The position numbers and the translations under genes are program-made. Source: an uncultured Prevotella sp. (GTDB taxonomy: Bacteria; Bacteroidota; Bacteroidia; Bacteroidales; Bacteroidaceae). Taken from it: a DNA stretch of 38,618 bases. This document shows positions 8,032-15,945 of this stretch, piece after piece. Under the pieces are notes generated by a model. That model saw only the letters and a list, made by a program, of their open reading frames with translations, did not search any database and was not told the DNA's origin. How positions within the stretch are numbered: the first letter of the stretch is position 1; every line of letters begins with the position of its first letter. The stretch is taken from the NCBI GenBank assembly GCA_946998295.1, contig CAMPYS010000018.1, positions 1 through 38,618 on the forward strand, in the 5' to 3' direction.

Positions 8032-8886
8032 TTAATATGCATCAATAGAATCTGTTGACGGAATATTATCTTCAATATCATTTAAAAGATCTTCAGCATT
8101 TTTTCCAGTTATTGATTTTATAATATCGTTAGCAGATTCTGGAATATCTTTTTTTATTTTTTCTTTTATATTTGGTTCGAGGAACTGCTCTATTTTTTTA
8201 GTATTTATAGAGTTTATAAATTCTGTAAAAAAATTATTCAGCAGAGTTTTGTTTATAGTATATACATGTCCAAGAATACCAAAAGAAACAGCAATTTTCT
8301 TATCATGGAATACTCTTATTTTACCGACAGAAAAGAAAAGATAATTATCTACATGTAGACTTTGGCTAAAGTAGTCATCCATATATTTTTTAATGAAGTC
8401 ACTAATATTTGCCTTAAAATTGTCTGACAGATTATTATTTGTAGATAAATTTAAATTCTTATAGTTTTCAGAGCTATCGTTAATATTAATCATAGCCGTC
8501 TCTTCCATTGCTTCTTTATGATCAGACTCTGTCGGACAAGATATTATTAAAATTGCTGCTATAATAATAAAAGCTATAATTATTATAGCTATCAACCAAC
8601 CTCTTTTATCTTTTTTTGTTGGCATTTGTTGATTATTATATACAGGTTCTGCTGTTACATATTGCGCAGTATTATTATTTGTTAAATCCTCAATAGGTTC
8701 ACCTATTACTGGCTTTACGCTATCTTTTGATAATAAATCTCTAAGTTCTTCAATTTGCCATGCAGGAACCCATTTATCAGAGTTTACTTCCATGACTAAT
8801 GTTGTCGCATTTATACCTCTTTGTCCAAGCTCTTGTATATTGTATGGACCTCGTTTTTCATTATTAATATTGATATAGTATTCCAT
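8032..8886 (-). CDS. GYF_2-domain membrane protein of unknown function
   Basis: 284 residues. Residues 1-52 match the GYF_2 (DUF4339) pattern of bacterial proteins: YYININNEKRGPYNIQEL, a Gly, then W-x-P-A-W (WVPAW, 39-43). This module is thought to bind proline-rich peptides. A linker rich in Asn, Pro and Gln follows, then one strong membrane segment (about 96-117, Ile-rich) after KKDKRGW. A hydrophilic C-terminal region of about 165 residues ends in a charged helix (SANDIIKSITGKNAEDLLNDIED). By the positive-inside rule the GYF_2 domain is cytoplasmic and the C-terminal part periplasmic. I do not recognise the periplasmic part. The gene is monocistronic, with a promoter box 20 nt upstream. 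Confidence 0.8.
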   Translation of the reverse strand: MEYYININNEKRGPYNIQELGQRGINATTLVMEVNSDKWVPAWQIEELRDLLSKDSVKPVIGEPIEDLTNNNTAQYVTAEPVYNNQQMPTKKDKRGWLIAIIIIAFIIIAAILIISCPTESDHKEAMEETAMININDSSENYKNLNLSTNNNLSDNFKANISDFIKKYMDDYFSQSLHVDNYLFFSVGKIRVFHDKKIAVSFGILGHVYTINKTLLNNFFTEFINSINTKKIEQFLEPNIKEKIKKDIPESANDIIKSITGKNAEDLLNDIEDNIPSTDSIDAY

Positions 8887-8906
8887 TATTTTTTGTTTAA
8901 TTTATT

Positions 8907-8915
8907 GCAAAGATA
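8907..8915 (-). promoter_or_regulatory. -7 promoter box of the GYF_2 gene
   Basis: The minus strand reads TATCTTTGC, a perfect -7 consensus. It lies 20 nt before the ATG at 8886, implying a leader of only about 10-15 nt. Confidence 0.7.
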
Positions 8916-9155
8916 AGAAAAGAAAAATATATTTTATGTTTTAAGTTATTTTCTTTTATTAAAAGTGGATAACTATAAGTTTATAATGTTGCCCTAATAA
9001 TATCTATTAAGTCATAAGTATATGTTAATAGATAATATAAAAGTTATTATATATGTCAGTATATCATATTATTATATTTTTAGTAAGGAGATAATATAGG
9101 TTGTTAAAAAAAAATAAGCTTATTAGCAATAATAATTTATTATTTAATTATTATT

Positions 9156-9164
9156 TAACTTTGC
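9156..9164 (+). promoter_or_regulatory. -7 promoter box of trmD, implying a leaderless or near-leaderless mRNA
   Basis: TAACTTTGC is a perfect -7 consensus ending 6 nt before the trmD ATG at 9171, so transcription should start at or within a few bases of the start codon. Confidence 0.65.
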
Positions 9165-9170
9165 CAAATA

Positions 9171-9845
9171 ATGAGAATAGATATAATAACAGTACATCCA
9201 GATATGCTTGAAAGCTTTGTGAATAAAAGTATACTGGAACGAGCTCAAACAAAAGGTTTAGCAGAGATACATCTTCACAATCTTAGAGATTATTCTACTA
9301 ACAAGTGGCGTAGGGTAGACGACTATCCATTTGGTAGGCAGGCAGGTATGGTTATGCAAATAGAGCCTATAGATAGATGTATAACAGAACTAAAGAGTAA
9401 GCGACATTATGACCAAGTGATATTTACCTCACCAGATGGAAAGCAATTTACACAGAAAATGGCTAATGATATGTCCCTCTACGAAAATATTATCATCCTT
9501 GCAGGACATTATAAGGGTATTGATCAGCGAGTTAGGGACCACCTTATAACATTAGAAATATCTATTGGCGATTATGTACTAACAGGTGGAGAACTACCAG
9601 CTGCTATTATTACAGATGCAGTAGTAAGACTCATTCCTGGAGTTATAGGAGATGAACAAAGCGCATTATCTGATTGCTATCAAGACAATTTACTTTCAGC
9701 ACCCATTTATACTCGCCCAAGAGAATATAAAGGTTGGAAAGTTCCGGAGATACTTCTTAGTGGGAACGATGCCCTAATACAACAGTGGGAAATGGAGCAA
9801 GCTGTAGAGAGAACTAAGCGATTAAGACCTGATATACTTAAATAA
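9171..9845 (+). CDS. trmD: tRNA (guanine(37)-N1)-methyltransferase
   Basis: Transfers a methyl group from S-adenosylmethionine to N1 of G37, next to the anticodon, which prevents +1 frameshifting. The 224 residues match the family's short form. The trefoil-knot motifs are clear: RIDIITVHPDML at the N-terminus, PFGRQAGMVM (53-62; usually GGGAGMVM, so two Gly are replaced here), AGHYKGIDQRV (111-121) and SIGDYVLTGGELPA (131-144). The ATG at 9171 begins with the conserved MRIDI. No leader or ribosome-binding site fits between it and the -7 box at 9156-9164. Divergent from the GYF_2 gene, with about 280 nt between them. Confidence 0.96.
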   Translation: MRIDIITVHPDMLESFVNKSILERAQTKGLAEIHLHNLRDYSTNKWRRVDDYPFGRQAGMVMQIEPIDRCITELKSKRHYDQVIFTSPDGKQFTQKMANDMSLYENIIILAGHYKGIDQRVRDHLITLEISIGDYVLTGGELPAAIITDAVVRLIPGVIGDEQSALSDCYQDNLLSAPIYTRPREYKGWKVPEILLSGNDALIQQWEMEQAVERTKRLRPDILK

Positions 9846-9874
9846 GACCTCAAGGTTATATATAAGAAGCAAAT

Positions 9875-9904
9875 TATATATAACTATATATAACTATATA
9901 TAAC
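9875..9904. repeat. Three perfect tandem copies of a 10-bp unit
   Basis: TATATATAAC occurs three times head to tail in the trmD-pepP gap. One helical turn per unit may produce phased bending, or it may simply be microsatellite drift in AT-rich DNA. Confidence 0.8.
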
Positions 9905-10013
9905 AATATTATACTATAAATCAAAAATAGTAAATACAATGTAAATATTATTTAAGAAATATATCCTAAACTACTAAAAGTTAAAATATTTGGATATTTT
10001 TATAAAAAAGTCT

Positions 10014-10022
10014 TATCTTTGC
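10014..10022 (+). promoter_or_regulatory. Promoter of pepP (-33 and -7 boxes)
   Basis: The -7 box TATCTTTGC is at 10014-10022 with TTTG at 9989-9992, 21 nt upstream. This fits the Bacteroidetes promoter layout. The start codon is 26 nt downstream. Confidence 0.75.
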
Positions 10023-10048
10023 AAAAGAACTAATATGAGGAAAACAAA

Positions 10049-11452
10049 ATGTTTAAAAAAGAAATTTATGAAAATCGTAGAAATCAACTAAAGAAGTTGG
10101 TTAAAGAAGGTATTATTTTATTATTTGGGAATAATGAAGCACCAGTTAATGGACCTGCAAATACTTATTCTCCATTCCGTCAAGATTCATCATTTCTTTA
10201 TTACTTTGGTCAAAAGCGAGATGGTTTAGTAGGTGTTATAGATATTGATGCCGATAAAGAAATGTTGATAGGAGACGATATCGATATTGAAGATATAGTT
10301 TGGTTTGGTAGCGTAGATAGTGTAAAGGATCTTGCTGCTCAAGTAGGTGTTTATTCTTCTGCCCCAATGGAAGAACTAAAAAGTATTTGTGATAAAGCTA
10401 TAAGTCAACACCGTAAAATACACTTTTTACCACCTTATAGACATGATATCCAAATTCAAATTTTAGATCTCTTAGGAATACATCCATATAAACAAAAAGA
10501 TGCAGCAAGTTTAGAACTGATTCATGCAATTGTAAAGATGCGTTCAGTTAAAACACCTGAAGAAATAGAAGAATTGGAAGCTATAGCCGAAGTAGGTTAT
10601 ATGATGCATACCACTGCAATGAAGTTAGCACGTCCAGGAGTTACAGAAAAATATGTTGCTGGTCAGGTTGAAGGAATTGCAAATTCTTATGGTTCAATGG
10701 TTTCATTTCCAGTTATTTTATCACAACATGGAGAAATAATGCATGGCTGTCCTTCAATGAATAAGTTAGAATCTGGGCGTTTAGTTCTATGCGATAGTGG
10801 AGCTGAAAGCATGAATCATTACTGTTCTGACAATACACGAACATTCCCAGTTAATGGTAAATATACACAACGTCAATTAGATATCTACAATTCTGTTGCT
10901 GCTGCTCATGATAAAGCTTTAGAAATATCAAGACCAGGTATAACATATAAGGAAGTACACTTTGAAGCATGTCGGATAATATTTGACCGTATGAAGGAAT
11001 TAGGCTTAGCTAAAGGAAATACCGATGATGCTTTATCTGCTGGTGCTCATGCAATGTTTTTACCTCATGGCTTAGGACATATGATGGGGTTAGATGTACA
11101 CGATATGGAGCCATTAGGACAAATATATGTAGGTTTTGATGATGAAGTACGCCCTAATTTAGAGCAATTTGGAACAAACTGTTTACGAATGGGAAGACGT
11201 CTTCAAGAAGGATTTGTTGTAACAGATGAGCCTGGTATATACTTTATACCTGCCCTTATAGACGAGTGGAGAGCAAAGAAACACTGTGCAGACTTCTTGA
11301 ATTTTGACAAATTAGACGAATATAAAAACTTTGGAGGAATAAGAATCGAAGACGATTTACTTATTACACATGATGGTTGCCGCATAATAGGTAAAAAGGT
11401 TATACCTTATAAACCAAAAGATGTAGAAGAATACATATCATTAAATAGATAA
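10049..11452 (+). CDS. pepP: Xaa-Pro aminopeptidase (aminopeptidase P, M24B)
   Basis: A cytoplasmic two-metal exopeptidase that removes N-terminal residues preceding proline. The 467-residue protein has an N-terminal AMP_N domain (about 1-145) and a pita-bread catalytic domain. The five metal ligands can be placed: Asp249 in CDSGAE, Asp261 in SDNTRTF, His344 in PHGLGHMMGLDVHD, Glu394 in TDEPGIYF and Glu434 in IRIEDDLL. The ATG at 10049 directly follows a good promoter. No signal peptide is seen. It is probably transcribed alone; an inverted repeat at 11505-11540 separates it from the next gene. Confidence 0.93.
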   Translation: MFKKEIYENRRNQLKKLVKEGIILLFGNNEAPVNGPANTYSPFRQDSSFLYYFGQKRDGLVGVIDIDADKEMLIGDDIDIEDIVWFGSVDSVKDLAAQVGVYSSAPMEELKSICDKAISQHRKIHFLPPYRHDIQIQILDLLGIHPYKQKDAASLELIHAIVKMRSVKTPEEIEELEAIAEVGYMMHTTAMKLARPGVTEKYVAGQVEGIANSYGSMVSFPVILSQHGEIMHGCPSMNKLESGRLVLCDSGAESMNHYCSDNTRTFPVNGKYTQRQLDIYNSVAAAHDKALEISRPGITYKEVHFEACRIIFDRMKELGLAKGNTDDALSAGAHAMFLPHGLGHMMGLDVHDMEPLGQIYVGFDDEVRPNLEQFGTNCLRMGRRLQEGFVVTDEPGIYFIPALIDEWRAKKHCADFLNFDKLDEYKNFGGIRIEDDLLITHDGCRIIGKKVIPYKPKDVEEYISLNR

Positions 11453-11504
11453 ATTATTAAATATATAAATCTAATTTTTTTATTAAACTTATTATTAAAC
11501 ATTA

Positions 11505-11540
11505 ATTGCCAACTTATATAGAAGAAAATAAGTTGGCAAT
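11505..11540. promoter_or_regulatory. 12-bp perfect hairpin just upstream of the C1 peptidase gene
   Basis: The arms ATTGCCAACTTA (11505-11516) and its complement (11529-11540) flank a 12-nt loop. No T-tract follows, so it is not a classic terminator. It ends 15 nt before the ATG at 11556, which suggests a leader hairpin affecting translation or mRNA stability, or an operator. Confidence 0.55.
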
Positions 11541-11555
11541 AACTAAAACCAATTT

Positions 11556-12764
11556 ATGAGAAAATTATTAGTTTTTGCTTTAGCAACAATGGTTGCAACA
11601 AGCGTTTCTGCTAGTAAAAAAAAGGTCACTAAAGCAGAGAGTAACAAGCCAGTGTTTACAGTAATTAAACAAAACCCAATTACGAGTATAAAGAACCAAA
11701 GTCGTTCTGGTACTTGCTGGGATTATTCAACACTTAGTTATTTTGAATCAGAGATTCTTAAAAAGACAGGTAAGACAGTAAATCTATGTGAAAGTTTTGT
11801 TGCTAATAAAACATATATGGATCGTGCTATCCAAGTAGTACGTTATCATGGTGACTGTCAGTTTGCTCAAGGCGGTTCTGCAGAAGATGCATATTACTGC
11901 TTAAAGAATTATGGTATTTGTCCAGAGGATGCAATGCCTTTTCCTGGTTCTTTGTATGGTGACTCTTTAAACAATTTTAATGAATTTTTCTCTGTACTAT
12001 CACCAATGGTTGAAGCTGTTGCAAGAAGTAAAGCTAAGAAAATTTCTAACCAATGGAAAGTAGGAATACAAGGAGTTTTAGATGCTTATCTTGGTAAATG
12101 TCCAGAGAAATTCATGTATGAAGGAAAGGAATACACTCCACGTACATTTGCAGATAGCTTTGGGTTAAATTGGGATGATTATGTAACAATTACTTCTTAT
12201 ACTCATCATCCTTTCTATACAACTTTTGCTGTTGAAGTACAAGACAATTGGCGTTTCCCTCAATCTTATAACGTTCCTATGAATGAAATGATGGAGATAA
12301 TAGATAATGCTATAATGAATGGTTATACCATTGGCTGGGGAGGTGATGTAAGTGAACCGGGTTTCACACGTAATGGTCTTGCCTATATGGTTGATGGTAA
12401 AGCTGCAGCACACAGTTTACAAGGTAGCGATATGGCACGTTGGTTAGGTCTTTCTCCTGCAAAGCAAAGGGATATTATTGCAGAATTAGGTGCTAAAGTT
12501 CCAGAGGTTAAAGCTACACAGGAATTGCGTCAAGAACGCTTTGACAACTGGGAATTAACAGACGACCATGGTATGCATATTTTTGGAATTGCTAAAGACC
12601 AGTTTGGAAAAGAGTATTATATGGTTAAAAACTCTTGGGGAGAAACTGGTGCTTATAAAGGTATTTGGTATATGACTAAAACTTTTATAGCTGCTTCTAC
12701 AATGGACTACATTGTTAATAAAAATGCTATCCCTGCTAACATACGTAAGAAATTAGGAATTTAA
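11556..12764 (+). CDS. Secreted C1-type cysteine aminopeptidase (PepC / bleomycin hydrolase family)
   Basis: 402 residues. A Sec signal peptide (about 1-19, LLVFALATMVATSVSA) is followed by a papain-fold domain of the C1B group. The catalytic triad is visible: Cys54 in SGTCWDYST, His338 in TDDHGMHIFG and Asn359 in VKNSWGETG. C1B enzymes are usually cytoplasmic hexamers; the export signal is a variation common in Bacteroidetes and implies a role in peptide breakdown in the periplasm or outside the cell. The likely activity is aminopeptidase, inferred from the family. No TAnnTTTG box is obvious in the 103-nt gap after pepP. The hairpin at 11505-11540 lies in the leader and a strong terminator follows at 12788-12824. 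Confidence 0.9.
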   Translation: MRKLLVFALATMVATSVSASKKKVTKAESNKPVFTVIKQNPITSIKNQSRSGTCWDYSTLSYFESEILKKTGKTVNLCESFVANKTYMDRAIQVVRYHGDCQFAQGGSAEDAYYCLKNYGICPEDAMPFPGSLYGDSLNNFNEFFSVLSPMVEAVARSKAKKISNQWKVGIQGVLDAYLGKCPEKFMYEGKEYTPRTFADSFGLNWDDYVTITSYTHHPFYTTFAVEVQDNWRFPQSYNVPMNEMMEIIDNAIMNGYTIGWGGDVSEPGFTRNGLAYMVDGKAAAHSLQGSDMARWLGLSPAKQRDIIAELGAKVPEVKATQELRQERFDNWELTDDHGMHIFGIAKDQFGKEYYMVKNSWGETGAYKGIWYMTKTFIAASTMDYIVNKNAIPANIRKKLGI

Positions 12765-12787
12765 AATTAAATTTCTTAAATTATTAT

Positions 12788-12824
12788 AAGACTGATACTT
12801 TTTAAAGAGGTATCAGTCTTTTTA
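12788..12824. terminator. Intrinsic terminator after the C1 peptidase gene
   Basis: An 11-bp perfect stem, AAGACTGATAC (12788-12798) with its complement (12810-12820), is followed by TTTT. The sequence GGTATCAGTCTTTT resembles the hairpins in the mini-elements at 1063 and 34669. Confidence 0.85.
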
Positions 12825-13064
12825 TTTATTGAATAATAATATATTTTGATATATATTATAATAAAATTATGTTTGAATGTGAATTTTATCATAATAAAAC
12901 TAAAAATATTTCTTTTATCAAAGAATAATAACTATTTTTACCGCGAAATAAAATAAATACATAAGTAACTCACATTATTTTATTAAAGAAATAATAACTA
13001 TGGATGTTCTGCTAAATAAGTACAGATATACTCAAACATCTATATTTAAATATGATAAAATGCA

Positions 13065-13101
13065 ATATATATTATTGACAAAAATATATATTATTGACAA
13101 A
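13065..13101. repeat. 18-bp direct repeat, two copies one base apart
   Basis: ATATATATTATTGACAAA at 13065-13082 and again at 13084-13101, giving a 19-bp period or about two helical turns. This could be a double binding site on one face of the DNA. Confidence 0.75.
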
Positions 13102-13147
13102 TCTGTTTCTTTGTTAACATTATATAATATAAAGAAGCATTTGTTTA

Positions 13148-13155
13148 CCCCCCCC
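13148..13155. repeat. Run of eight C in an AT-rich promoter region
   Basis: A homopolymer of eight C, 222 nt before the secreted-protein ATG. G/C runs of this length are rare in this AT-rich background and are prone to slipped-strand mispairing. Confidence 0.8.
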
Positions 13156-13377
13156 ATAATTTAACATTATTTACTAAATATTTACTTATATATAGTTGTA
13201 TTGCATATATACATTCATTGTTGTGCAACAACTTTTCGTATTTCTATACCGACTATACTTCTTCTTCACCATAATTGTATATTGCCAATTATTAATTTGG
13301 CTTTATATGATTAACTTGTAAAGAAGATTTTTTTATATCACTAAATAAATATTATAACTTAACATTTTTATTTTAAC

Positions 13378-15648
13378 ATGAAGAAAAAACATAAATTATT
13401 AAGTGCTTCTATTTTTGCACTTTTAACCATAGTATCGCAAAATATATTTGCAGGCGATAATATTCCATGGGAAGGACATGACTTGTGGAACGAGACATCT
13501 CTGTATTTTATATACGGAAAAGTCAAACCTGTAACTAATGAAAATACCGTATTTCTTTATAATGTACAAGCAGGAAAAGAGAAAGGTAATGTTAACTGTT
13601 ATTTTAACTCGTTTGGACACTGGGGTGTAGAAGGAACATTATTTGAGGTTGGAATGCCTTTGTATTTAAAGAGTTTACAAAATATAAAAACGGGTGGCGA
13701 TAAAAAATGTATAAAAACTTGGATATATACTAATCCTGATGAACGAATACATGTTAACAACAAAGTAGCTTGGTTGTGGGGTATGGGTAATAACGATAAT
13801 AACGGAGTGATAACTGACCGTGTTCAAGAAGATGAGACTAAAAAGCAAGGCTCTATAACTTGGTATTTTAAGCCTATTGAAAAGACTAAGCGTTATAACA
13901 TTTTTGTTTATAATAAGAATGGGAAAAGAGCTTTTTTAGGACGTATATGGGGGCAACAGCGCAAAAACGATTTGCGTAAATATACACTTATTTGTGATGA
14001 AATTGATCCAAACAAAGCTAAAAACGATGAAAATTATCAATGGATAGTAGTTACTAGAAAAGATATTATTAAGCAATTTAATAATGATGCTTTAACAAAA
14101 ATAGTAGATTATTTTCATCCTTTAAATGCTACGTTCTATCTAAAGGAACAAAACTTCAGTCGTGTTCCTATGTATACACAACAAGGAGAAATTCATAAGA
14201 AACCGGGAATGAGTTATAGTAATTGGAAGACGGAAGGTAATGTTATCATTGCTAACAATCGAGGTAGCTTAAACTACGAAAATCCTAATACGGATTATAC
14301 TGTAACTCAAAAAGAATATGACGACTTTACATCTAATGATACACCTGGTTCTTCCGCATATTACAATGCTCTATATGGAGCTTTTTATACTGGTAACATA
14401 AATGGTGCTAATGGTCATATATGGCAGGAAACAGAACCAATGGATGTAAACGGATATTATGAAGTAACAATTCAGGGATTTTACAAGAAAAATGGTAATA
14501 AAAAAGGAAATGCTTATCTTTATGCTGAAGCAAATAACTCAGATAGGCCTTCTGAAAAACAGTTTGTTTCAAATCCTTTGTTACCTATAGACGCTTTGCC
14601 AGAGGGAAAGCGTCCAACTGACAAGACCAGTGCAGGTATATGTTATTGGTCTAATTTTCAAAATTATAGTTGCAAAGTTATTATTAGAGTAAATCAAGGG
14701 CAGAGAATAAAAGTTGGTATTAAGCATGAAGGAGGAAATGACAACGACTGGGTATCATTTGATAATATGCAGTTAAAATATGTAGGTACTCCTTATCTTA
14801 TTTCAGAAAATTATGGTTCGATAAATACATATGACCCAGAGGTGAAGATATTTAAGCCTTTAGTATTAGAACGTACAGTTTTGGCAAACAAATGGAATTC
14901 TATAACATTACCTTTAGATTTAAACAAAGACCAAGTGTGTACTGCTTTTGGTAATGATGTAAAGTTAGCAGAACTTGACAACCTTGACATACAAAAAGGG
15001 CAAACCATAGTATTTAAGTCTATTAACCTTATTAGTAAACCATGGAATGAAGTTGTTATACAAAAAAATAAACCTTATCTAATATTGCCTTCCAAAGAAG
15101 GTCGTCGCTATCATATTGTTTGGGATTTTACATTAGATGGTGATACGGTAAAAACAGATGGACCAAACTTTATTATTCCTATGACACATTTTAATAAAAA
15201 CGATGTAAAAGAAGAGCCAATAAAAAAATATGATCGTAATGGTAAATCATTAACAATACATCCTAATTTGTGGTATCACACCAAGCAAGCTGGAGCAACG
15301 TATGGTCAGATACAAGCAAGTAAAAATAATTATATTTATGTGATGCATAAAGGTAAATTGCGTAGACTAACACAACCATTTGATCTTTTAGGACTTCGTT
15401 TCTATATTGATTACACAGAAGCTGTGTCTGCTGGATATGCTAATCCTATGCTATCCATTATAGGTGAAGGTAATAACTCAGAAACGGACAATATCCAAGT
15501 TATCCACGATAGTAGTAATAATAATTATATAAATAAACAAAAAGCTGTTTATTCTATATCGGGACAGAAGTTATCTAACGGTATAGATGTAAAAAGTTTG
15601 CCCGCTGGAATGTATATTGTAGATGGAAAAAAGGTAATGGTATATTAA
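13378..15648 (+). CDS. Large secreted protein with carbohydrate-binding-like region and C-terminal tail
   Basis: 756 residues. A Sec signal peptide (about 1-26, ending NIFAG) leads a long extracytoplasmic region. Residues about 300-470 read like a galactose-binding-type beta-sandwich of Bacteroidales surface proteins, ending in NDNDWVSFDNMQLKYVG (about 453-469). Next comes a module opening with VLANKWNSITLPLDL (W near 505), a pattern I associate with Prevotella surface proteins. The last 36 residues (YSISGQKL, LPAGMYIVDGKKVMVY) resemble the C-terminal tail of the protein at 32628-34406 and could be a type IX secretion-type sorting signal. No catalytic motif recognised. The 60-aa peptide gene follows 12 nt later, probably co-transcribed. 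The long upstream gap with an eight-C run suggests variable or regulated expression. Function unknown. Confidence 0.75.
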   Translation: MKKKHKLLSASIFALLTIVSQNIFAGDNIPWEGHDLWNETSLYFIYGKVKPVTNENTVFLYNVQAGKEKGNVNCYFNSFGHWGVEGTLFEVGMPLYLKSLQNIKTGGDKKCIKTWIYTNPDERIHVNNKVAWLWGMGNNDNNGVITDRVQEDETKKQGSITWYFKPIEKTKRYNIFVYNKNGKRAFLGRIWGQQRKNDLRKYTLICDEIDPNKAKNDENYQWIVVTRKDIIKQFNNDALTKIVDYFHPLNATFYLKEQNFSRVPMYTQQGEIHKKPGMSYSNWKTEGNVIIANNRGSLNYENPNTDYTVTQKEYDDFTSNDTPGSSAYYNALYGAFYTGNINGANGHIWQETEPMDVNGYYEVTIQGFYKKNGNKKGNAYLYAEANNSDRPSEKQFVSNPLLPIDALPEGKRPTDKTSAGICYWSNFQNYSCKVIIRVNQGQRIKVGIKHEGGNDNDWVSFDNMQLKYVGTPYLISENYGSINTYDPEVKIFKPLVLERTVLANKWNSITLPLDLNKDQVCTAFGNDVKLAELDNLDIQKGQTIVFKSINLISKPWNEVVIQKNKPYLILPSKEGRRYHIVWDFTLDGDTVKTDGPNFIIPMTHFNKNDVKEEPIKKYDRNGKSLTIHPNLWYHTKQAGATYGQIQASKNNYIYVMHKGKLRRLTQPFDLLGLRFYIDYTEAVSAGYANPMLSIIGEGNNSETDNIQVIHDSSNNNYINKQKAVYSISGQKLSNGIDVKSLPAGMYIVDGKKVMVY

Positions 15649-15660
15649 ATAGATAATAAT

Positions 15661-15843
15661 ATGAAAAAAATATATATTAAGCCTATATTTAATGTGATAA
15701 GGTTGGAAGACGAAAATCTATTAGTTGGACCGTCTAAGTATCAGATTAAAAATGGTGATGGTGGAGATGATTTATTACCACCAATATTTATCGAAAATGG
15801 CGATGGTTCTCAAGATAATCCTGTTGAGGATATTACAGGATAA
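15661..15843 (+). CDS. 60-aa Gly/Asp-rich companion peptide of the secreted protein
   Basis: Starts MKKIYIKPIFNVIRLED and ends in an acidic Gly/Asp-rich half (NGDGGDD, ENGDGSQDNP). This is the layout of abundant uncharacterised short peptides in Bacteroidales (basic start, Tyr-x-x-Pro, hydrophobic middle, Gly-rich end) and of the peptide at 50-208. It is 12 nt after the secreted-protein stop and ends before a strong terminator at 15907, so the two probably form a bicistron. No signal peptide or Cys. It could be a modified or exported peptide or a small accessory factor; nothing in the sequence decides. Confidence 0.65.
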   Translation: MKKIYIKPIFNVIRLEDENLLVGPSKYQIKNGDGGDDLLPPIFIENGDGSQDNPVEDITG

Positions 15844-15906
15844 GAAGTGGGATGTATTATTTAGAAAATAGTGCTGTATAGTAAAAGTTTTTTATATATG
15901 AAAGTT

Positions 15907-15945
15907 AAAGCGAGTGTGTCAATTTTTGACACACTCGCTTTTTTG
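15907..15945. terminator. Strong intrinsic terminator after the secreted protein / peptide pair
   Basis: A 16-bp perfect stem (15907-15922 and 15926-15941) with a 3-nt TTT loop, followed by T. The arm core GAGTGTGTCAA shares GTGTGTCAA with the repeat hairpin at 982 and 38570, so it may descend from an insertion-sequence end. Confidence 0.9.

Larger units (their letters stand above)
12825..13377. other. Long AT-rich gap upstream of the secreted-protein gene
   Basis: No gene seen on either strand. Visible are an 18-bp direct repeat (ATATATATTATTGACAAA at 13065-13082 and 13084-13101), a run of eight C at 13148-13155, and a small palindrome TTGTTG-TG-CAACAA at 13218-13231. The best -7 candidate is an imperfect TTAATTTG at 13297-13304, about 75 nt before the ATG at 13378. 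The length and the clustered motifs suggest a regulated promoter, but no perfect TAnnTTTG box was found. Confidence 0.5.

Noticed and set aside
9001..9034. Inverted repeat TATCTATTAA / TTAATAGATA between the GYF_2 and trmD promoters
   Set aside because: A 10-bp AT-only stem with a 14-nt loop in very AT-rich DNA is not convincing as an operator or terminator.
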